Below are positions 23,123-30,509 of a DNA stretch of 64,000 nt, piece by piece. The translations under genes and the position numbers were made by a program. Source of the stretch: Arenibaculum pallidiluteum (lineage in GTDB: Bacteria; Pseudomonadota; Alphaproteobacteria; Azospirillales; Azospirillaceae); the NCBI RefSeq assembly GCF_017355985.1, contig NZ_JAFIQU010000026.1, positions 1 to 64,000 on the forward strand. Reading direction: 5' to 3'. The notes below the pieces were generated by a model. That model saw only the letters and a list, made by a program, of their open reading frames with translations, was not told the origin of the DNA and did no database searches. Each line of letters begins with the position of its first letter. Within the stretch, counting starts at the first letter, position 1.

Positions 23123-24202
23123 TCAGGCAGCCTGGGGCCGCCGGATCTCGTGCAGGAACCAGGCGAGCAGGCTGATCACCACCAGCGCGCCCGCCTGGTG
23201 GGCCGCGGCGATGCCGACGGCGACGCCCGAATGCAGCGTTCCGATGCCGAGGGTGACCTGGCCCAGCGCCGCAAGGCCCAGGGCCACGCCCAGCGCGCGC
23301 CCGCGCGCCGTCATGCCCTGGGCCGACCAGGCGCGCCAGCCGAGCGCCAGCACGGCCAGGGCCGCGGCCGCTGCCAGCCACCGGTGGGCGAACTGCACGG
23401 TGGCGTGGTTCTCGAACAGGTTGGACCAGGTCGGGGCGAGGTCCCAGGCCTCGGCCGGGACGAGGCGCCCGCCCATCAGCGGCCAGGTCGGGTAGACGAG
23501 CCCCGCGTCCAGCCCGGCCGTGAAGGCGCCCCAGACCACGGTGACCGCCACCGCCGCCGAGGCCGCGCGGGCATGCCGGCGCAGGCTGCCCGCGGGCGCG
23601 GCCCGGTGGCCGCCGGACGCGGGATCCAGCAGGTCCAGCGCCACGCGCAGCAGCAGCACGTAGATCAGGAAGGCCATGGAGAGGTGCATGGCCAGGCGGT
23701 AATGGCTCACCGAGGGGCGGTCGACCAGCCCGCTCAGCACCATGAACCACCCGACCAGCCCCTGAAACCCGCCCAGGACGAACAGCCCGGCCAGCCGGGG
23801 CATCAGGCCCTTCGGAATGCGCCGCGTGAGCCAGAACCACAGGAAGGGCAGCAGGAACACGAAGCCGATCAGCTGGCCCCAGAGCCGGTGGAACCATTCC
23901 CAGAAGAAGATGCCCCGGAACTGCTCGATGGTCATGCCGGCGTTCCGCAGCCGGTATTCCGGAAACTGCTTGTAGAGCTCGAAGACGCGCTGCCACTCGG
24001 CCTCGGAGAGCGGCGGCAGGATCCCGATCAGCGGCCGCCACTCCACCATGGAGAGGCCCGATTCCGTCAGCCGGGTCACCGCCCCGATCACGGCCATCGC
24101 GAAGACCATGGCCGCGCAGACCAGCAGCCAGACGGCGATGGCCCGCGGCGTGCCGGCCCGGTGCGCGGCCGCGGCCGCCGGGGTGTGGGTGAGCGAGGTC
24201 AC
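23123..24202 (-). CDS. ctaA: Heme A synthase (COX15/CtaA, alphaproteobacterial type)
   Basis: A 359-residue inner-membrane enzyme that oxidises the C8 methyl of heme O to the formyl group of heme A for aa3-type oxidase. About eight membrane helices are seen. Conserved blocks include AVTRLTESGLSMVEWRPLIGILPP, FFWEWFHRLWGQLIG, HYRLAMHLSMAFLIY, FENHATVQFAHRWLA and VAAHQAGALVVISLLAWFLHEI, which supply the paired heme-ligand histidines. I place the start at GTG 24202 (VTSLTHTP), which gives the normal family length and has AGAGGA about 11 bases upstream; a frame from 24340 would add 46 residues of unconserved sequence. Confidence 0.93.
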   Translation of the reverse strand: MTSLTHTPAAAAAHRAGTPRAIAVWLLVCAAMVFAMAVIGAVTRLTESGLSMVEWRPLIGILPPLSEAEWQRVFELYKQFPEYRLRNAGMTIEQFRGIFFWEWFHRLWGQLIGFVFLLPFLWFWLTRRIPKGLMPRLAGLFVLGGFQGLVGWFMVLSGLVDRPSVSHYRLAMHLSMAFLIYVLLLRVALDLLDPASGGHRAAPAGSLRRHARAASAAVAVTVVWGAFTAGLDAGLVYPTWPLMGGRLVPAEAWDLAPTWSNLFENHATVQFAHRWLAAAAALAVLALGWRAWSAQGMTARGRALGVALGLAALGQVTLGIGTLHSGVAVGIAAAHQAGALVVISLLAWFLHEIRRPQAA

Positions 24203-24403
24203 TGTCCGTCCGATCCTCTGAGGTCCGCGCAGATTCGATGGTGCAGATGGGCTGCCGCGCCGCGCGGCCAAGGGAGGCCGGCTGCGGCAAGCGGCCGCAT
24301 CCATAGCATGCGCGCGCGGAGATTCCAGTTTCCACGGCAACCATTGCGGGGCTGGGCATCGCGCCCCGGCTGCGCTACATCACGGGGGCTCAGGAGGACC
24401 CCG

Positions 24404-24733
24404 ATGAAGGCGAAGTGCGCGAAATACGGTATCGGAGACGTGGTGAAGCACCGGATCTTCGAGTTCCGCGGCGTCGTCTTCGACATCGATCCCGAATTCA
24501 ACAACACCGAGGAATGGTACCAGGCCATCCCGGCGGAGGCGCGTCCCCGCAAGGACCAGCCCTTCTACCATCTCTATGCGGTGAACCCCGAAACCGCCTA
24601 CGTCGCCTACGTTTCCGAGCAGAACCTGGTGCCGGATTCCGAGAACGGGCCGGTGGCGCATCCGCTGGTCGACGCCTCCTTCGAGAAGTTCGACGGAACG
24701 CGCTACCGCCTGCGTGCCCAGTCGCTCCAATAG
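24404..24733 (+). CDS. hspQ: Heat shock protein HspQ
   Basis: A 109-residue protein of the HspQ/YccV family (hemimethylated DNA-binding fold). The family pattern KYGIGDVVKHRIFEFRGVVFDIDPEFNNTEEWY, PFYHLYA, TAYVAYVSEQNL and the HP motif in VAHPLVDASFEKF are all present. In enterobacteria HspQ binds hemimethylated oriC and tunes Lon protease specificity. AGGAGG stands 7 bases before the ATG. It is divergent from ctaA; the 201-bp space between contains no evident heat-shock promoter that I can name. Confidence 0.93.
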   Translation: MKAKCAKYGIGDVVKHRIFEFRGVVFDIDPEFNNTEEWYQAIPAEARPRKDQPFYHLYAVNPETAYVAYVSEQNLVPDSENGPVAHPLVDASFEKFDGTRYRLRAQSLQ

Positions 24734-24801
24734 GCGCGGCCGCCGCGGGGGTGTGACGGCGGCCATGGCCCGGGCGCGCGGCTTGGTGTATTGAGCCCGC
24801 C

Positions 24802-26502
24802 ATGCGCGCCCTGACCCGTCTCCTGATCCTCGCCGCCGCCATCGCCGCCACCTTCGGTCTGTGGGCCCTGCCGAACCGGCCGGTGCCCCTGGAGGAGCTG
24901 CCCGGCGGAAAGCTGCCCAGCGTCTCCTTCGCGCCCTTCCGCGCGAATCAGAGCCCGCTGACCGAGACCTTCCCGACGCGCGAGCAGATCGCCGAGGACC
25001 TGAAGCTGCTCTCCACAGAGGTGCACGGCGTGCGCACCTATACGGCGCGCGAGGGACTCGAAGCCGTCCCGCCGCTCGCCCGCGAGTTCGGCCTGACGGT
25101 CACGCACAGCGCCTGGATCGACACCAAGCCCGAGATCAACCGGGCCGAGGTCGCGGCGCTGATCCAGGCCGCCAACGCCTATCCCGACGTGATCCGGCGG
25201 GTGATCGTGGGCAACGAGGTGCTGCTGCGGCGCAGCCAGACCCCGGAGCAGCTCATCGCCTATATCGACGAGGTCCGCGCCGCGATCGCCCAGCCCGTCG
25301 GCTATGCGGATGTCTGGGAGTTCTGGCTGCAGAACCCCCAGGTCGCCGAGCATGTCGACTTCATCGTGATCCATATCCTGCCCTACTGGGAGGACATCCC
25401 GGTCTCGGCCGAGCAGTCCGAGGAGCGGATCCTGGAGGCGCTGCACGTCATCAAGGAGCGCTTCCCCGGCAAGCCGATCCTGGTGGGCGAGATCGGCTGG
25501 CCGACGGCGGGCCGCTCGCGCGGGCCGGCCACCACGGGGCTGGTGGACAAGGCGCGCTTCATCAACATGGTGATCCGCTTGGCCGCCCGCGAAGGCTTCG
25601 ACTACAACCTGATCGAGGCCTTCGACCAACCCTGGAAGTCCCTGAACGAGGGGACCGTGGGCGCCAACTGGGGCCTGTTCTCGGCCGAGCGCGAGCGCAA
25701 GTTCCACCTGACGGGCTCGGTGGTCGCGAACCCGTCCTGGCGCCTTCATTTCGGCTTCTCGACGGCGGCGGCGCTGGCCCTGTTGGGCATCGGCGCGGTG
25801 CGCACGCGGCAGGTCGGCACGGCCGGCTTCGCGGCAGGCTGCGTGGCGGCCTTCGTGCTCGGCAGCGGCCTCGTCTGGGCCTGGCACGTCGGGGCGACCC
25901 AGACCTACTATCCCTTCGAGACGGTCCGCGCCTGGCTGCTGTGGGCGCTGCACGCGGCGCTGGCCGTGACCCTGGTCCCGGCGGTGCTGCGGCTGTTCTC
26001 GGAGAGCGTGGGCCCGGCGGCCGAGCCCGGGCGGGAGTGCGCGGTCTTCGCGGAGATGGAGACCCCGGGCACGCGCCTTGCCGGCTTCGGCGGGCTGGTG
26101 CTGGCGGTGATGGCCGGCGTCGCGGTGCTGGCGACCTATCTGCTGGTGTTCAACGGGCGCTACCGCGACTTTCCGATCCCCGACTTCGCAGGGCCGGTGC
26201 TGGTGCTGATCGGGCTCGGCATCCTGCGCGCCTGGCGGCGCGGCGGCGGCTTCTCGGCCTTCGCCTTCGCGGGGCTGCTCTCGGGCGGCACCCCGGTCCC
26301 GGCCGCACGGGTGCGCAGCCTGGGCCAGGCAGCAAGGCTTGCGCCCTTCGCTGCCGCGCTGGCGGCGCTGCTGCCCCTGGGCGCGCTGGGGCTGGTCGTC
26401 AGCGAGGGAATCCAGAACCGCGAGGCCCTGGCCTGGGCAGGGCTGCTGGTCCTGCTGGCGGTACCCTTCGCGGCCGAGGTCCGGGCGCTGCGCAAGGCAT
26501 GA
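24802..26502 (+). CDS. Membrane-bound GH17-type beta-1,3-glucanase/transglucosylase
   Basis: A 566-residue protein: one N-terminal signal-anchor helix (about 4-23), a glycoside hydrolase family 17 barrel at about 40-310, then several membrane helices from about 315 to the end. The acid/base Glu139 (VIVGNEVL) and nucleophile Glu230 (ILVGEIGWPT) match the GH17 catalytic pair. Such domains cleave or remodel beta-1,3-glucan; in cyclic glucan systems they are fused to a GT2 synthase, but here no GT2 domain is present and about seven helices follow instead. It probably acts on a periplasmic glucan. It converges with a sensor kinase 22 bp away. Confidence 0.85.
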   Translation: MRALTRLLILAAAIAATFGLWALPNRPVPLEELPGGKLPSVSFAPFRANQSPLTETFPTREQIAEDLKLLSTEVHGVRTYTAREGLEAVPPLAREFGLTVTHSAWIDTKPEINRAEVAALIQAANAYPDVIRRVIVGNEVLLRRSQTPEQLIAYIDEVRAAIAQPVGYADVWEFWLQNPQVAEHVDFIVIHILPYWEDIPVSAEQSEERILEALHVIKERFPGKPILVGEIGWPTAGRSRGPATTGLVDKARFINMVIRLAAREGFDYNLIEAFDQPWKSLNEGTVGANWGLFSAERERKFHLTGSVVANPSWRLHFGFSTAAALALLGIGAVRTRQVGTAGFAAGCVAAFVLGSGLVWAWHVGATQTYYPFETVRAWLLWALHAALAVTLVPAVLRLFSESVGPAAEPGRECAVFAEMETPGTRLAGFGGLVLAVMAGVAVLATYLLVFNGRYRDFPIPDFAGPVLVLIGLGILRAWRRGGGFSAFAFAGLLSGGTPVPAARVRSLGQAARLAPFAAALAALLPLGALGLVVSEGIQNREALAWAGLLVLLAVPFAAEVRALRKA

Positions 26503-26524
26503 CGCCGCGGGGCGCCCGCGCCCG

Positions 26525-29335
26525 TCACATCTGCCCGGAACGCCTCCTCTCCCGCGAGACGGATTGCAGCAGGCGAAGGAGATCGTCGATCCGGTAGGGC
26601 TTGGCCAGGATACGCACGCCCTCCGCCTGCGCCACCCGCTCGCTGTAGCCTGTGGTCAGCACGATGGGCAGGTCGGGCCGCATGCGCCGGGCCTCGCGGG
26701 CAAGCTCCACGCCCCCGATACGGCCGGGCATCACCACGTCGGAGAACAGAAGGTCGACTTGCGCATCGCCCGCAAGGAGCGGCAGGGCCTCGTCCGCGGT
26801 GGCGACCCGCGTCACCTCGTAGCCGGCGTCCTCCAGCCCCGCCGCGACGATCGAGGCCACGATGGTGTCGTCCTCGACCAGCAGCACGCGGCCGCTGCAG
26901 CCCGCCATCGGCGCCGCGACCGCGGCGGCCGTCTCCATCGCCGCGGCAGAGCGAGCCGAGCGGCGCAGCAGCAGGATCACCGAGGTGCCGCGGCCGAGCT
27001 CGCTGTCGATCCAGGCGCTCCCGCCCGCCTGTCGCGCCAGGCCGTAGACCTGGGCCAGCCCCAGGCCGCTGCCCTTGCCGACCTCCTTGGTGGTGAAGAA
27101 CGGGTCGAAGGCCTTGTCGCGCACTTCCTCCGACATGCCGGTTCCGGTATCGCAGATGCGCAGGCGGACGAATTCCCCCACCAGCCCCGTCGGGTCCCCC
27201 GGCTCCAGGACGACGTTCTCCGCCTCGATGGTCATCCGACCGCCTTCCGGCATCGCGTCACGGGCGTTCACCGCGAGGTTGATGAGCGCCAGCTCGAACT
27301 GCGTCGGATCCGCCTCCACCGGCCAGAGGCCCGGCGCGAATCGCGTCTCGAGCCGGATATCGGCGCGCAGGGCGCGCTCCAGAAGCGCCGTCATCGCGAG
27401 CACCCGGTCGCGCACGCTGATCGCCTCCGGGCGCAGGCCCTCGCGCCGGGCGAAGGCCATGAGCTGCTGCACGAGCTTGGCCCCACGATCGACGGCCTGC
27501 TGGCCCGCGTCCAGCAGCGGTCCGAGCTTCGGCTCCGCCGTGCGCCGGCGGATCATGTTGAGGCAGCCGCCGAGCGCCTGCAGCAGGTTGTTGAAGTCAT
27601 GGGCAAGCCCGCCGGTGAGCTGCCCGACCGCCTCCAGCTTCTGCGCCTGGCGCAGCTGGTCCTCGGCCTGCTGGAGGGCCGCCTCGCTTTCCTTCTCGGC
27701 CGTGACGTCGCGCCCGACGGCGTGGACGAGGCTGCCGTCGGGAACGGCCGTCCACGAGATCCAGCGATAGCTGCCGTCCCGGTGCCGCAGGCGGTTCAGG
27801 AACCGGTGCGTCGTGCGCCCTGCCGCGAGCCTTTCGTTCTCGACGTGGGTCGCCTTCAGATCGTCGGGGTGGATGAGGCCGAGGGCCGAGGCTCCGAGCA
27901 GCTCCTCCTCCGACCAGCCCAGCACCGTGCCCCAGGCCGGATTGACCGCCGTGATGGTGGAGTCGAGGCGATGCACGATCATGACGTCGGTCGAAAGGCG
28001 CCACATACGGTCGCGGTCGGCGGTGCGCTCGGCGACGCGCATCTCGAGCGTGGCATTGAGCTCCCGCAGGGCTGCCTCGTTCTCCTTGGCCTTGCTGATG
28101 TCCAGGACGAACTCGAAGCCGGTCCTGTCATCGATCATCGTGGCCGCGAACAGGCCCCACCAGCGCGAGCCGTCCTTGCGCAGGTACTCCTTCTCGTAGG
28201 GCGTGGTCTGCCCGATGGCCTTCAGCTCGGCGAAGGCCGTCTCGGAATGCTCCATCCATTCGGGCGGGGTCATGCGCTGCCAGGTCACGAGCCCCGAGCG
28301 CAGGTCCTCGTGGCTGTAGCCGCTCATCTCGAGGAAGGCATCGTTGGCATCGGTGATCCGGCCATCCATGTCGAAATAGATCGCGCCGACCGTCCTGATC
28401 TCCAGCGCGGCCCGGAAGCGCGCCTCGCTCGCGCGCAAGGCGGCTTCGACCCGCTTGGCCTCCGTGACGTCGCTTCCCTGGACGAAAAGGCCCGTCACCT
28501 GCCCGTCGGCATCACGGATGGGCTGGAAGATGAAGGTGACGAAACGCTCCTCCAGCGGCTGCCCGGGGTGCCGCTGGAGCCTGGCCGGCACGTCGCGGCC
28601 GACGAAGGCCTCGCCCGTGGCATAGGCCCGGTCCGCCCATTCGAAGAAACCCTGTCCCTCGATCTCGGGCAGGGCTTCACGGGCGGGCCTCCCGATGATG
28701 TCGCGTCGCCCGACGAGCTGGAAATAGGCGTCGTTCGCCATCTCGTAGACGTGATCGGGGCCGCGCCAGACGTAGCAGAACCCTGGCGCCTGCCGGAACA
28801 GCTCGCGGAGCCGGTCGCTCTCCGCCGCCAGGCGCCGCTTTCCGAGAACCTCCTCGGTGGTCTCGATGCACGGGCAGAAAAGCCCTGCGACCGCGCCCGT
28901 CTCGTCGCGCACCGGCGTGTAGGAGAATGCGAAATGGGTTTCCTCGGGATAGCCCTTGCGGTGCATGACGAGCGTGATGTCGTCCATGCGCACCGCCCGC
29001 CCGGCGTAGGCCTCGGCCACGATGGGCGCGAGATCGTCCCGGATCTCGGACCAGACGTCGAGGAACGGACGGCCGAGCGCCTCTGGATGCTTCCGCCCGA
29101 GGATCTCGGAATAGGCGTCGTTGTAGAGAAGGGTCCGTTCCGTTCCCCAGGCCACGAACATCGGCTGGTGCGAGCTCAGCAGCACCGAGACGAGCGTGCG
29201 CAAGGGCACGGCCCAGCGCTCCGGCGGGCCGAGCGGGGAGGCGGCCCAGTCATGAGCCCGCATCAAGGTGCCCATTTCGCCTCCTTCCGCCAGGAAGGAA
29301 ACGCACGACAAACCGTCAGCGATGGCGTCGTTCAT
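26525..29335 (-). CDS. Cytoplasmic hybrid histidine kinase with four PAS domains
   Basis: A 936-residue kinase with no membrane segment. In order: PAS1 (about 20-165, beginning GEMGTLMRAHDWAASPLGPPERW), PAS2 (about 170-300), PAS3 (about 305-435, RTVGAIYFDMDGRITDANDAFLEMSGY), PAS4 (about 445-560), HisKA of the HDFNN type (GGLAHDFNNLLQAL), HATPase (NLAVNARDAMPEGG, GSGLGLAQVYGLA), and a C-terminal receiver (RVLLVEDDTIVAS, DLLFSDVVMPG). No DNA-binding output is adjacent. The conserved SFLAEGGEMG stretch supports the start at 29335 even though a stronger ribosome site (AAGGAGG) precedes an internal ATG at 29275. The signal is unknown; the PAS1 type occurs in light/redox-like bacteriophytochrome relatives but lacks a chromophore site I can recognise. 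Confidence 0.9.
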   Translation of the reverse strand: MNDAIADGLSCVSFLAEGGEMGTLMRAHDWAASPLGPPERWAVPLRTLVSVLLSSHQPMFVAWGTERTLLYNDAYSEILGRKHPEALGRPFLDVWSEIRDDLAPIVAEAYAGRAVRMDDITLVMHRKGYPEETHFAFSYTPVRDETGAVAGLFCPCIETTEEVLGKRRLAAESDRLRELFRQAPGFCYVWRGPDHVYEMANDAYFQLVGRRDIIGRPAREALPEIEGQGFFEWADRAYATGEAFVGRDVPARLQRHPGQPLEERFVTFIFQPIRDADGQVTGLFVQGSDVTEAKRVEAALRASEARFRAALEIRTVGAIYFDMDGRITDANDAFLEMSGYSHEDLRSGLVTWQRMTPPEWMEHSETAFAELKAIGQTTPYEKEYLRKDGSRWWGLFAATMIDDRTGFEFVLDISKAKENEAALRELNATLEMRVAERTADRDRMWRLSTDVMIVHRLDSTITAVNPAWGTVLGWSEEELLGASALGLIHPDDLKATHVENERLAAGRTTHRFLNRLRHRDGSYRWISWTAVPDGSLVHAVGRDVTAEKESEAALQQAEDQLRQAQKLEAVGQLTGGLAHDFNNLLQALGGCLNMIRRRTAEPKLGPLLDAGQQAVDRGAKLVQQLMAFARREGLRPEAISVRDRVLAMTALLERALRADIRLETRFAPGLWPVEADPTQFELALINLAVNARDAMPEGGRMTIEAENVVLEPGDPTGLVGEFVRLRICDTGTGMSEEVRDKAFDPFFTTKEVGKGSGLGLAQVYGLARQAGGSAWIDSELGRGTSVILLLRRSARSAAAMETAAAVAAPMAGCSGRVLLVEDDTIVASIVAAGLEDAGYEVTRVATADEALPLLAGDAQVDLLFSDVVMPGRIGGVELAREARRMRPDLPIVLTTGYSERVAQAEGVRILAKPYRIDDLLRLLQSVSRERRRSGQM

Positions 29336-29621
29336 CGGATACCGAACGTTTCCGGGCGCCTCTTTGGTCCAAGGGCTCTTCGCGCTTCAGCAGGCGCATG
29401 CCGGCCGGGACGAGGCCATCGGCGGTTTGCCGGCGGCCGAATGCTGCTTCCGCCCCGACCAAGCAGGTAGCCTTGGGGCGGGACGACGCGTCAAGGAGGC
29501 AGGGTTCGTTCTCATGCCGGCGGTATACCCGCACGGACCTGCCGATCACAACGCCCTGATCTCTGCGAAATTGGGGATCTGGCCGGACGATGCCGGCGGG
29601 TGGCGGCCGGAGCCCGGATGC

Positions 29622-30311
29622 TCAGGTACCCGCCTGGTTCCGCAGGATGATGAGCTGGACGATCCTGCCGTCGGACACCGAGCAGTAGAAGGCGAGCACC
29701 AGGGGTTCCGGCAGGCCGCGCGTGTCGAAATCGCCATCGACATTCGCCGTGAGGATGATGTTGCCGTAGTGCTCGACGCATCTGACGACGTGCATGGCGA
29801 GCCTGTCGCCGATGACGTCCCGGATGGCCCAGTCGCGGATCGCGCTCTTTCCCCAGTAGTCGAGCAGCTGGTCGTTCACAAGAGCATCCTCGGCGAAGGT
29901 CGCCAGCAGGGTCTCCAGATCGCCGTCGTTCGTCGCGCGGACGAAGGCGGCGAGCGGCGGGGGAAGGTCCGGCGTCCGGCTGGGCGCGATGCTCACCCGC
30001 CGGATGCTTCCGGCCGTCAGCGCGAAGCGGCAGTCGAAGGTGCCGAGCGCGCCGGGCCTGCCGTTCCGCCCGACCATCACCGTCAGCAGCAGCTCTCCGG
30101 ACTGCCGGTCGTGGCTGATGATCCGGAAGGTCAGCGGCGCCCGTCTGAACAGGCGCTCCGCCCAGGCGCGGATGGCATGTCCCTCGAGCGTTCTCTTGCG
30201 GAAATGGAGGACACCGCCCCCGTGGATCGCGGATGCGACGAGGTCGGGATCGTTGGACTGCGCCGCGCGCAGGAACGTCTCCACCGCGGGGGGAAGGATC
30301 CGGGAGGACAT
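29622..30311 (-). CDS. Tandem NTF2-like (SnoaL-type) protein
   Basis: A 229-residue cytoplasmic protein made of two cone-shaped NTF2-fold repeats. The first spans about 5-110 (VETFLRAAQSNDPDLVASAIHGGGVLHF), the second about 118-226 (LAAFVRATNDGDLETLLATFAEDALVNDQLLDYWGKSAIRDWA). The second repeat has the typical SnoaL start; the ligand or reaction is unknown. It lies 198 bp downstream of the winged-helix/NTPase/TPR regulator on the same strand and is a likely target or partner of it (inference). Confidence 0.75.
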   Translation of the reverse strand: MSSRILPPAVETFLRAAQSNDPDLVASAIHGGGVLHFRKRTLEGHAIRAWAERLFRRAPLTFRIISHDRQSGELLLTVMVGRNGRPGALGTFDCRFALTAGSIRRVSIAPSRTPDLPPPLAAFVRATNDGDLETLLATFAEDALVNDQLLDYWGKSAIRDWAIRDVIGDRLAMHVVRCVEHYGNIILTANVDGDFDTRGLPEPLVLAFYCSVSDGRIVQLIILRNQAGT

Positions 30312-30509
30312 CGGGCGCCTTTGCTGGCGGGATGGCGAAAGCCGAGACCTGAACCTTCGCCGCGCGGCTCGCGCCCGTCGCGTTCAGTGGTGCTAAGGCG
30401 CGTAAATTCCGTGGCCGGGCGCCTGCGCCCCCTTCCAGCCGCTCCCATGCCCGCGGCCAATCAATGCGCCCGCGCCAGACGCCGGTTCAGGGCGTGCCCC
30501 GGACCGCCC

